Shown here: positions 1-8,349 of the stretch, in pieces
Layout: every line of letters starts with the position of its first letter
How positions within the stretch are numbered: the first letter of the stretch is position 1
Source of the DNA: Russula earlei
Lineage: Eukaryota > Basidiomycota > Agaricomycetes > Russulales > Russulaceae
DNA length: 21,560 nt
Reading direction: 5' to 3'
Assembly: GCA_025769875.1 (NCBI GenBank)
Contig: JAGFNK010000796.1
Location: forward strand, 1-21,560
The notes under the pieces: generated by a model
What the model saw: only the letters and a program-made list of their open reading frames with translations
Database searches by the model: none
What the model was told of the DNA's origin: nothing
Position numbers and translations under genes: made by a program

Positions 1-1629
1 GACATTCTACGTCTAGCAAGGGAAGGGGGAGTCAAATTTCTGAACTATCTGCTTGCCCAAGCAGTTCCACTAAGTTCGGAAGCACCTGATACTGCAAAGA
101 TTTGTGAATGGACCTTTAGGGACATTCTGCGAATTCCAAGTGAACTCCAACAGGAGTGGAAAGATGCTTGTCACAAGGAGTTGGAATCCCTCTGCAGATG
201 CAAAGTCTTCGAACTAGTCAATCCTCCCAAGAATCGCAAAATAATTAAAAACAGATGGGTATTCGACCTTAAGTCTGATGGTCGCAAAAAAGCCAGACTA
301 GTCGCCAAAGGCTTCTCCCAAGTAGAAGGCATTGACTATGACAAAATATTCTCACCCGTGGTACGGTTTGAGACAGTCCACCTGATGATTGCGCTTGCAG
401 TGCTTAAAAACTGGCACATTAGCGGACTAGATGTCAAGACTGCCTTTCTCTATGGTGAGCTTGATGAAGAGCTCTATATGGAGCAGCCCGAGGGCTTTAA
501 AATAAAAGGCCAAGAGTGTAAAGTCATTCACCTTAAACGCGCAATATATGGACTCAAGCAAGCAGCACTTGCATGGTGGAAAGCCCTTGACAAGTCCATG
601 GCCTCACTCGGCCTTATTCACCTTATGTCTGACTCTGGGCTCTTTGTTAGTAAAGACAAGAGCATCATAGCCATTGTCTATGTTGATGATGTGCTCTTCT
701 TTGGAGCAGACAAAAAACAAATTAATAAAACAAAGGAGCACTTCATGAAGCTCTGGGAATGTCGAGATCTGGGCGATGCCCAAGAATTTCTACGCATGCG
801 CATTCAACGCAAGTCTGGCCAAATACATCTGGACCAGACTGAATATCTAAACAAAGTGCTGCAGCGTTTCGACTTGCTTAATGCAAACCCTGCTCCTACT
901 CCGCTACCAGAGGGCTATCACCCCTCTCCCAACACTTCTGCTGCTGACCCAGCCTTGCGGTCAAAATTCCAGCAAGTTATAGGATCACTCCTATACATAA
1001 TGCTTGGAACGCGTCCAGATATAGCCTTTGCTGTCACTAAGTTGTCGCAACATGCTGCCAATCCCTCAGAGGACCATTTAAATCATGCATACTACATTTG
1101 CCAATACCTCTTGGGAACCGCCAATTATGCCTTGGTCTATGATGGACCATCTAATGGTGGCTTGATGGCATATGCTGACTCTGACTGGGCTTCTGATCTG
1201 ACAAATTGGAAGTCCACTACAGGCTATATGGTGAACCTGGCTGGAGCAATATTTTCATGGAACTCATGAGCGCAGAAGACAGTCGTGCTCTCCTCCACTG
1301 AAGCTGAGTATATGTCGCTCTCTGACACAAGCAGACAGTTGGTTTGGATTAAATCCTTACTACCAGAACTTGGCATCAATCTTGCTCCCATCCCACTGTT
1401 CGGTGATAACCAAGGCTCAATATTCTTAGCCTCCAACCCTGTACAAGAAAAGCGTATCAAACACATTGATTTGCACTATCACTTCATTCATAAAGTCATA
1501 CAAAACAAACAGGTGGAGCTATTCTTTATTGAAGGGGCTAACAACCCAGCCGACATGTTCACCAAGAACCTTGGTCGCGTCAAGTTCCTCAAATTCAGGG
1601 AGCAACTAGGACTAATGTTCTACCCCTGA
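1..1629 (+). pseudogene. Ty1/Copia Pol, C-terminal part (reverse transcriptase and RNase H), one in-frame stop
   Basis: This is the 3' part of a Copia polyprotein, which copies element RNA into DNA inside cytoplasmic particles. The reading frame is open from base 1, so the gene continues off the left edge. The RT domain starts near base 120 (EWKDACHKELESL, then NRWVFDLK), followed by FSPVVRFETVHLMIAL, the DVKTAFLYGEL motif and the catalytic YVDD at 679-690. RNase H follows with ADSDWASD, LSSTEAEYMSL, DNQGSIFL and HIDLHYHFI. A single TGA at 1267-1269 interrupts the RNase H domain just after SWNS. The same frame then resumes (AQKTVVLSSTEAEY) and runs to TGA at 1627-1629. Related proteins usually have a basic residue at this position, so CGA to TGA is likely. 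The PPT and 3' LTR follow directly. Family assignment is firm; the element is probably dead or needs readthrough. Confidence 0.95.
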
Positions 1630-1667
1630 ATGTGGGAAAATGCTCATGGCATCTACCGATGCACTTA

Positions 1668-1678
1668 GCAAGGGGGAG
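1668..1678 (+). promoter_or_regulatory. Polypurine tract of the Copia element
   Basis: AGCAAGGGGGAG is a purine-rich run directly abutting the LTR start TGTTG at 1679 and lying about 40 bases after the pol stop. In LTR retrotransposons this tract primes plus-strand DNA synthesis. Position and composition are as expected for Copia elements. Confidence 0.75.
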
Positions 1679-2063
1679 TGTTGAACCGGAACCCGAACGG
1701 ATCAAAGAAGGTGAAGACCTTCATACAAGGTTCAAGATCCGCTCATAGATGTTACATGTTAGACAGAACTTTAGTATATGCGCTTATGGCAATAGGGTTA
1801 TGCATACTACGCTATCTATCACAAGATGCAGCCTTATGCTGCATCTAGAACGTTTCCACATCATGCGTCACTGAGTGCGCGATATAGTGGACACCTGTAG
1901 TCACCTCTTTTGGACTTAGGAACAACCCTGGGTCATAGAGGTATAAATACCATACTTGTAGACAAGTATACACATTGCTCTACACCCCAATATCACTTGA
2001 GCATTAGCACAACCTCTAAGATGGGTTGCTTGGCCTGTTAGATGTGCTCTATGCTGCACAACA
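1679..2063 (+). repeat. Copia 3' LTR (385 bp)
   Basis: The LTR starts TGTTG right after the polypurine tract and ends CAACA, a perfect 5-bp inverted terminus, giving 385 bp. A TATA box (TATAAATA, 1942-1949) lies about 115 bp before the 3' end, so U3 is about 260 bp. The 3' boundary is supported independently because the next base falls inside the gag reading frame of another element on the opposite strand. The matching 5' LTR lies outside the window. Confidence 0.75.
1942..1949 (+). promoter_or_regulatory. TATA box in Copia LTR
   Basis: TATAAATA within a GC-richer context inside the LTR. It is expected to drive the genomic RNA of the element. Confidence 0.55.
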
Positions 2064-2068
2064 CTTCC
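2064..2068. repeat. Predicted right-hand target-site duplication of the Copia element (CTTCC)
   Basis: The five bases after the LTR end should be the target duplication. The left copy is outside the window, so this is a prediction. It reads GGAAG in the interrupted gag gene, inside a Glu-Glu-Gly-Arg stretch. Confidence 0.45.
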
Positions 2069-3504
2069 TTCTTCACAGTGTTTTTGCTTTTCTGCTTCAG
2101 TAACTGCCTTTCATGCTGTGCCTGCACTAGTGTCCATAGCATTTGGGTTGCGCGGTGGGAGGTGCGGGCACATGGGCATGGCGTTGCCTTGGTTGTTCCC
2201 ATGATTGACCCAAGCTGAGTTTGCAAGGTGATTCCAAGGTTGATTGTTCGAAAATTGACTTTGATTTAGTCCACATGTGCTAGAGTGGTTGGATAAGATG
2301 GCTTGCTTGTGCATCCAAATGCGGTGGTGTTTCTGTGTGGCTGTGACCCAGTCTGTGAACGAGGTGGGGTCTTCCAGGTTGAGGCATGATTTGACTAGGC
2401 TTCAAGGAAGACCCCAAGTGAAAAGCCTCATAACAGTGGATTCGTCAAGATCGAGTCCTACTCGTCTGGCCAAAAGTTGGAACTCAGATACATAATCATC
2501 AAGGAGTCCATCTTTCATCTTAAGTTCCTTGAGCCTGTCCTGGGCCTTCTCGCGTTCTGCATAGTTGGTGAATGCACAGCAAAACTGCTGTCACAGTGCT
2601 TCCCATGTGGTAAGTCTGAGTGGTATGTTAGTGGGGTCATCTTGTACATCTTTGAGCCACTGGTCCATGGCTTTGAGCCATCCTTCAACTTTAGGTCCTT
2701 TCATCAATGAAAGAAAATATGCACACTTCTTGATTGGATCTTGGGCAATTTTACTGTCATGATTCATAGACATAAATCTGTTAAACATGACCAAAAACGT
2801 GTGTGTGCGGGCTCGCTCAGTCACCATTAAAAAACTTGGGGGATATTCCCTCGAGTTTTCTGTTGTCAGAGTTGCATGCATTGTGTCTGCAGTTGACACG
2901 TGTTTCATAGTTGTCAGGGTTGGGGTTGGGACTCAGGGGTCATATTCCGCATCCTCCAAATCCTGTGAACGAGGCACATGGATGTGCTTGCGCTGTCCCA
3001 GATGACGCAGGTTGAGGTTAGAGGGGTTGGTGGCGGCGACAAAACGTTCATCGTCATTGTCGGTTCGAGCTCCATTAGAGCATCAGTGGACAGAACAGGT
3101 CCAGGCGTCAGAGTGCAACTAGGGGCTTTTGAACTTGGAAGGGGTTCTCCTGAGGCTGTCAATTGTGTAATGTTGATACCTCTGAGAGGGCTTTGTGCAA
3201 GTCTAAAGGCTGAGCGAGCAACACATGTTGCTTCCCAAGTGTCGCCACATCTTGCAATTTCAAACCAGAGGCTGTAAATGTGGCCTAGGGCTACTTTGGC
3301 ACCCTTCCAGTTGACATAGTAGCCAGTCCAGGGTATGCCATCTGTGCACACTGTGTAGAACTTGATGCTGTCATCAAACAAGGTTATGCTGGGGATGTTT
3401 TTCTCTTGATCAGGGAGTAACTCAAAGGGACATTTAAGGGCAGCTAGCCCTTCAATGGTTGGTGTGCTGAGCCCCTTGGTCTTCCAGTCTTGGGTTGTAG
3501 ACAT
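2064..3504 (-). pseudogene. Ty3/Gypsy Gag, decayed and truncated by the Copia insertion
   Basis: This encodes a capsid-type Gag. The ATG at 3504 lies 76 bases after the 5' LTR. The N-terminal part (3504-2917) contains CPFELLPDQEKN, SITLFDDSIKFYTV and EIARCGDTWEA. The capsid core lies in another frame (2908-2591: MKGPKVEGWLKAMDQWLKDV) and continues after stops with FTNYAERE, LKELKMKDGLLDDYV, NPNAMDTSAGTA and KAVTEAEKQKHCEEG. In-frame TGA codons sit at 2935-2933, 2593-2591, 2404-2402 and 2113-2111 (the first read in the capsid frame), and at least one frame change lies near 2811-2822. The frame ends at 2064, just where a zinc knuckle should begin, because the Copia LTR starts there. Pol is not in the window. 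The Gypsy-type assignment rests on the capsid motifs and LTR structure. Confidence 0.85.
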
Positions 3505-3565
3505 GTTAGGACAGAAAAATCGATGTATTCAGTGAGCGTGTGGTTTGGGGTCAAGGGTTCAGAGG

Positions 3566-3577
3566 TAAGCTTGTTCT
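3566..3577 (-). promoter_or_regulatory. Primer binding site, complementary to the element's own LTR
   Basis: Two nt after the LTR end, the element strand reads AGAACAAGCTTA. It is the exact 12-nt reverse complement of TAAGCTTGTTCT in the same LTR (3853 to 3842). It does not begin with TGG, so an ordinary tRNA 3' end is a poor fit. Self-priming as in Tf1 is the likely explanation. Confidence 0.7.
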
Positions 3578-3841
3578 AATGTCACCAACTGGGGGCGGTG
3601 TAGCTGACAAATCATTTCACATGCGAGACATGTGCAATGAGCTGGGTGAGACAATGAGTTCTCATGAGATTCAGGGATCTCAGTGACAACACAGCGAAGG
3701 CTAATGTGTACTGCGGAGAAGAAAGACAACGAATAAGTCTTCACATTTGAAGACTTGGTGAGATGAGAGAGTTTCCGAGGCAATTGCTTTATTCCCTGCA
3801 AGCCTACAGTTCCAAAGCTGAATCCAGTGATATTTCACAAG

Positions 3842-3853
3842 AGAACAAGCTTA
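3842..3853 (-). promoter_or_regulatory. Self-primer segment at the predicted RNA 5' end
   Basis: TAAGCTTGTTCT begins 33 nt after the first T of the TATA box (3886), the usual distance to a transcription start. It pairs perfectly with the primer binding site at 3577-3566. Confidence 0.65.
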
Positions 3854-3878
3854 AGGCATGTTCTCCTATACTGACAGG

Positions 3879-3886
3879 TTTATATA
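3879..3886 (-). promoter_or_regulatory. TATA box in Gypsy LTR
   Basis: TATATAAA on the minus strand, upstream of the self-primer segment. Confidence 0.65.
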
Positions 3887-4071
3887 GACAGATACTACCT
3901 ATATCAAATAGTATGCATGAGGTAAAGACAAGGCGATCATACTGGAACATGCTGGAAAGTAGTGGTACATGCAAGGCAAGGTGAGTCATGAGAACACACG
4001 GGAAACATGAGGCTTGTCCAGGTAGGCTTGTCTGGTTTCCAGTCCAGTCCAAGGTACTGGTACTTGTGACA

Positions 4072-4688
4072 ATAACCATAGAACAAACTATAAAGCAATA
4101 CTGAGGACCCTAATAGAACTATATAAAGGGCCTTATGGACAACTCTATCCCCTGAACCAAACTACAAGTCCTCATATGACCGGCCATAAACTAACTACAG
4201 CAAATGAATCAGGTGCTTTTGCATGTGTACTAAAGCAGTGAACACATGGACAGTAAAGGCTCTTACTCATCAGTAGAAGCCTTCTTACTCAGCGGCTTAC
4301 TGAGCATGACTGAGCATGCTCAGTAAGCGTACTCTGAATTCTTACTCATCTGTCTATTGTGCTCGATAACAAGGTTATGACTTGTTCCTTATTTAGCAGT
4401 TCTCTTGTAGTATATAAGTGCTCAATAAAGTAGCAGACAGTCTTCAGACTGTCCATTTGTTTATGGCACTCTCTATCCCTGGGATACTCCTTTAAGGACT
4501 GTCCCCTTTGTGACCATTCTGGCTTCTTCTCTGCATACCTGCTCGACTCTACCAGTAACTATACCTCTTTGGTAATTGCTTCTACTTTGGACTCTACTCC
4601 TTGCCCACGCCATCTTGGACGTCTATCAACTTGTCTTTGAGCTTACTCCTCACTCTTGAACTGGATAGTTCAACAGTGAGTCTTGACA
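4072..4688 (+). repeat. Diverged LTR remnant related to the LTRs at 7516 and 20341
   Basis: No gene is visible here. TATATAAG (4411-4418) is followed 35 nt later by AGACTGTCCATTTG (core 4446-4455), as in the two 829/828-bp LTRs further along. Scattered similarity continues (GGGATACTCC, CTTGCCCAC), and the block ends TCTTGACA at 4688, the same ending as those LTRs. No start is identifiable; the minus-strand Gypsy LTR abuts at 4071, so the 5' part may lie beyond the Gypsy element. No matching primer binding site follows 4688. Confidence 0.5.
4295..4328. repeat. Perfect 14-bp inverted repeat with 6-nt spacer
   Basis: Arms 4295-4308 (GCTTACTGAGCATG) and 4315-4328 are exact reverse complements. 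It lies about 80 bp upstream of the TATA box at 4411, in what would be the LTR U3, so it may be an enhancer-type site or a remnant of duplicated promoter motifs. Confidence 0.8.
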
Positions 4689-4936
4689 TCCACACAAGAC
4701 ACACAACCAAACAAGTTGAGTGTCAGTGCAGCAAACCTGTACAGACAGTCAAGCACATGCTCCTGTCATGCCCACTCTTTGATCATGCATGCCGCAGACA
4801 TTTGTCCACAAGAGGCCAGCCATGAAACCTAGCCCAGCTCTTCAACCACCTAGAGAGAGCAAAGGGCATGCTACAATTTCTCAAAGAAACCAAAGCATGC
4901 CTCAAACTGAGGGAAAAGTGGGACCCAGGAGGATGA
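4689..4936 (+). pseudogene. Non-LTR retrotransposon (LINE) RT/RNase H C-terminus, 5'-truncated
   Basis: The frame contains VECQCSKPVQTVKHMLLSCP, the Cys-His cluster (C-x-C ... H ... C) typical of the C-terminal tail of fungal LINE ORF2 proteins. A TGA at 4823-4825 interrupts it (RGQP*NLAQLF), after which the same frame continues (FNHLERAKGMLQFLKE, KWDPGG) to a terminal TGA at 4934-4936. Nothing upstream resembles reverse transcriptase, so this is the usual 5'-truncated copy left by incomplete target-primed reverse transcription. The start at 4689 is only an upper bound set by the preceding LTR-like sequence. The orientation is confirmed by the 3' poly(A) tail. Confidence 0.75.
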
Positions 4937-5144
4937 GAGAGACCCGGTAGTTTACAATACCACTTAACCATCACAACCAACCACCACACACCACACCAAA
5001 ATGCTGCCATACCACCCAAGCGGAAATCCTTTAAATTACTCACCTAACCATACTATATAGCCTTCAGCACCAATGACTGCCTCTGTACCATGTTGTACAC
5101 ACCACAGAATAAAAATTTGGATTCAAAAAAAAAAAAAAAAAAAA
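4937..5144 (+). other. LINE 3' UTR, AATAAA signal and 20-A tail
   Basis: A CA-rich 3' UTR leads to AATAAA (5108-5113) and, 11 nt later, an uninterrupted run of 20 A (5125-5144). A tail that long with no substitutions suggests insertion more recent than the decay of the coding part would imply, or slippage of the tract. No clear target-site duplication was found around the copy. Confidence 0.8.
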
Positions 5145-5795
5145 GTGCCCATACCTCATGTGCCCATACAATGGTCATAAACGGCCGTTGAGTGATGGGT
5201 CATACCTGTTACATAACCATACCATATGGACTTCTTTGTCCACAAACAGGATGGGTATGGGTCCCTATAATCTTTCTGTCGCCACTGTCAGGTCAGACGA
5301 TGATCAGTTAGACTCAGTGAGTGTTTTATGGTAGAGTTAACTGGTAGTCAGGCAGTTAATGAGAAGAAAGGAATCAATTGTCTGGTAACTAGACAGGAGA
5401 TTCAACTTGGGCTCTTAGCAAGACATTCATATGGTTTATATACCTGTAAGGAAACCTAGGACTTGGTAGTACATTCGAGTTTGAGAACTTCAGAGCAGCG
5501 AGAATTGGAGAGAAACGTAGAGAGTTGTCAAGGTGTGGTAGGAAAAGACAAGTGGCTACTATGTGCAACCAGAAAGTTCAACAATTTACCATTCATGGCC
5601 TTTGCCCTTATGCCCTTGCAGACACATGGTATCACTTTCACTGTCGGGGTTAGTCAGTGAGTCAGTTAAATATATCTTTTATTGCCTCCGCAAAGAGACT
5701 ACTAGTAACTTACTTCATCACAGTAATCAATGAATAGATACTCCAAGCAAATTTCTTGAGAAATCTTTTAATTAACTCCCCCCCTGAAAAAGAAA
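5145..5795 (-). repeat. LTR-like non-coding block, minus orientation (tentative)
   Basis: No gene is visible. On the minus strand there is TATATAAA (5442-5435). Downstream, the sequence CTGACA at 5291-5286 is followed one base later by TGGCGACAG (5284-5276), which could be an LTR end and a tRNA-type primer binding site. A purine run (AGGGGGGGAG, on the minus strand near 5786-5777) could be a polypurine tract. The outer terminus was not found. GTGCCCATAC occurs twice at 5145-5170, and CCATACC/GGTATGG motifs recur up to 5260. Confidence 0.3.
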
Positions 5796-5876
5796 ATGCC
5801 ACCAAAGAAAAAGTCATCGTTCAATGATGCAGTCAATGTAATGCCACCACAACATCTAGGGTTGCCATCTGGGTGA
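5796..5876 (+). CDS. 26-codon ORF, possible N-terminal exon remnant of the hAT transposase
   Basis: ATG starts MPPKKKSSFNDAVN, a basic start that could be a nuclear localisation signal, and stops at 5874. It sits upstream of the hAT exons on the same strand. There is no zinc-finger signature, and the next 480 bases show no transposase similarity, so the link is only positional. Confidence 0.15.
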   Translation: MPPKKKSSFNDAVNVMPPQHLGLPSG

Positions 5877-6356
5877 AAGATGGCGCTCAGGAATCCAGCT
5901 ATGGTCTCTTGCTCACCTGGTGTGCAGGACCATGTTGGCAAATTAAGAGGTCATTATAATGCAATTATTTTAAATATAGTGGTGTTATAATGGCCTCCAA
6001 TTTTCCAACATAGACACTCGCAGGGCAAGTTCTCCTGATGATGTATAGCAGACCTTCAGACCTACAGCATGCTTGTGATTGTTTAGTGTTGGCCATGATG
6101 CAAAAATGAAAATTATGAATTGTTACGTTAGATGGCATTAACACACCAGTAAGGCTCCAACTGTATTATCTATTTACTGTATATGTATATGTATACCCTC
6201 CAAGCTGAAAGTCAGGTATACAGTAAATATACGGTATATAGTTGTTTAGACAGTTATAGACAGTTACTTCACTCATGCAGTTAAGTAAGAGCATCAATGG
6301 GTCTGCTTCTTGCAGTGACTCACAGGTGTTGACATGTTGATGAGGATCATATTGCA
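5877..6356. other. AT-rich intergenic or decayed sequence without recognisable gene
   Basis: No coding frame with recognisable content was found on either strand. The block holds TA-rich dyads around 6170-6240, described separately. It may be a degraded 5' part of the hAT element. Confidence 0.4.
6172..6228. repeat. 12-bp perfect inverted repeat, 33-nt spacer
   Basis: ATTTACTGTATA (6172-6183) and TATACAGTAAAT (6217-6228) are exact reverse complements within a (TATA/TGTA)-rich stretch. This could be the trace of a small TA-targeting inverted-repeat element or chance in an AT-rich region. Confidence 0.6.
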
Positions 6357-7510
6357 ATGGAGTATGAGAATGTGGATTTGGAGGCAGTGGATGCAGATGG
6401 AGATGAAGTCCTTGGTATTGATATTGCAGAGGAGAAGGCAATCGAAGATATTCAGCATAGCAGCCCACTAAAATGGGTATTCAATTTGTCTCCTAATTTA
6501 TTGGTCTGCACTTATTCAGCCCTTTGTCTAGCTGTGCTTTGTAACAACAAAGATTGTATCATCACCTCAGCACCATGCCAAATTTGACAAGCTCATGCAT
6601 AAGAAATATGCTGGCAGTCTAGAGAACAAAGCACGTGCTCGCCTTATGGTGGTTTGGGATGTTTGAACACAATGGAATTATACACATGCGATGATTTGTC
6701 GCATGCTGTTACTGAAGGAGGTAAGCACACCATGGGCCATACATATTTTTGTCTCCAGTTAAGTTCCAGTGTAGGCTGTCAATGCATGGGTCTTCCACTC
6801 CCTGAGTCTTCATGGATGTATTCTTTTGCCAGCTGACTGGACATTGTTGGAACAGCTAGCTGATGTTCTTGAGGCACGCCCTTTTCTTTTGAACTTTAAG
6901 ACACAACTGATTGTAAATAATAGGTTTTTACCCAGGTTACACAGCAAATGTCATGGGCATCAATTCCAACAATCCCATTTGTCCTTCCAGCATATGAGAA
7001 GATGGATCATCATCTGGTCAAGGTATCCAAAGGAGCAACATATGGTCCAGCTCTATGACATGCTGCACTGGCAGGACAGGGCAAGCTCTTCAAGTACAGA
7101 GGCACTGGCCAAGAACAACCAGTTCTACACTATCGCAACAGGTTCACAGTCTAGTGTCTGAATTTGATATCTTACTCAAAAATTCTTGATGACAGTTCTC
7201 CATCCATTCTTTCAAACAGAGTGGTTCAAGCACACTGTTTCACAGGACCTCTGAGGACCACAAAAGGCTGCTGCAGAAAGGCTAGCTGTTGAGAAGGCTG
7301 AGACATTATTCATATACGTTGCTTGGGAGTACTACAATAACTTGGTGTCAGACAATTGTGAACTGCCAGAGACATCTCCATCAAAGCATGGAAATTCAAG
7401 CACAGGTAACTGGCTTGCAGATGTATGCGATGTTGAAATCACAGCCACATTACCCACTGAGCAATCAGAAGACAACATAATGGAGGAGATCTCACAATAT
7501 TTCAAATTTG

Positions 7511-7515
7511 AAGGG
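7511..7515. repeat. Left target-site duplication AAGGG of the solo LTR
   Basis: AAGGG directly precedes the LTR start TGTTG at 7516 and matches the right copy at 8345-8349. Confidence 0.9.
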
Positions 7516-8344
7516 TGTTGCGAACCAAGGCCAGGTACTGGCTGGATATTGTCCAATTCCACTCAAGAGAAACCTCTCTCATTTTGCATTACCAACTCCC
7601 TTCTGTTTTCTGGGCTATCCCTCCTGCAGTGCAAGATATCGCCATTGCAAAGGCACTATAACACAACCAGGCACCCGTTTCCTAATTGGGTAATCATTGC
7701 GTGGCAGCCACATGGTCACCCAGCCACCAGGAACCTGAAACAGTGGCACAAACTCTTAGAAACTGTTGCATAACTCATCTGACATCATCAAGGCTCCAAT
7801 GACATCATGGCTGACTGAGCGACTCCACAGTGACCTCATAGGCTCACTAAGCGCTCCACAGTGACATCATAATGATGTTATCGCTCCACAATGATCAGAA
7901 ATGCGCTCAGTAAGCCTGAAACTTGACACAAGCGAGTTTATGCCTCTGTAGTCCTATTGGATGGTACCAAAGAGTCTAGAATAGTCCCAGTTCTTTGTAA
8001 TCGACCCTGTATACTGTATATAAGCCCCAATGAAGTATGGCAGTTGTCAGACTGTCCATTTGTGATACTCTCATCTTCCTGGGTACTCCCCTGCGACCGC
8101 TCAGTTTAAAGACTCCCCTCGCCTCCAAGGTACTCTTCAACGACCGCCTTGTTTAAAGCCCTCTTGCCACACTGGCCTCTGCTCTTCGCCTCTGCCTCCT
8201 GTAACACCTACCAGTCCCCATCTGGTACCTCCTTGTCATTTGGCTTGTCCTCCTGTTCAACGCCGCCTTCGCCATGTACCATCTGTTCCGACCCTTGCCC
8301 ACCTGCTCCTAAGTCCTTAGTGATCAGCAGTACGTGTCTTGACA
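7516..8344 (+). repeat. Solo LTR (829 bp) inserted in the hAT gene
   Basis: It starts TGTTGCGAACC and ends TCTTGACA, and is flanked by a perfect AAGGG duplication. Removing the LTR and one AAGGG copy fuses the hAT frame (YFKFEG to GQGDIDNPLQWYK) without a shift. It aligns end to end with 20341-21168. TATATAAG is at 8017-8024, with AGACTGTCCA 32 nt downstream (8049-8058). CRE-like TGACATCA/TGACCTCA motifs lie in U3 (7780-7869). Both flanks belong to hAT, so this is a solo LTR left by recombination. Confidence 0.92.
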
Positions 8345-8349
8345 AAGGG
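8345..8349. repeat. Right target-site duplication AAGGG
   Basis: Exact copy of 7511-7515 immediately after the LTR end. Confidence 0.9.

Larger units (their letters stand above)
3580..4071 (-). repeat. Gypsy 5' LTR (492 bp, minus orientation)
   Basis: On the minus strand the LTR starts TGTCACAAGT at 4071 and ends TTGGTGACA at 3580, so the termini are a perfect TGTCA/TGACA inverted pair. It contains TATATAAA at 3886-3879. The primer binding site and gag follow in the right order. The flank at 4072-4076 (ATAAC) would be the outer target-site copy; its partner is not visible. Confidence 0.8.

Noticed and set aside
2277..3277. Plus-strand frames across the gag region
   Set aside because: The minus strand carries the recognisable Gag motifs next to a correctly oriented LTR; the plus-strand frames are shadows.
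5765..5795. CCCCCCCTG as an hAT terminal inverted repeat
   Set aside because: The orientation is that of a right-hand end, yet it lies left of the transposase, and no partner was found near 8700.
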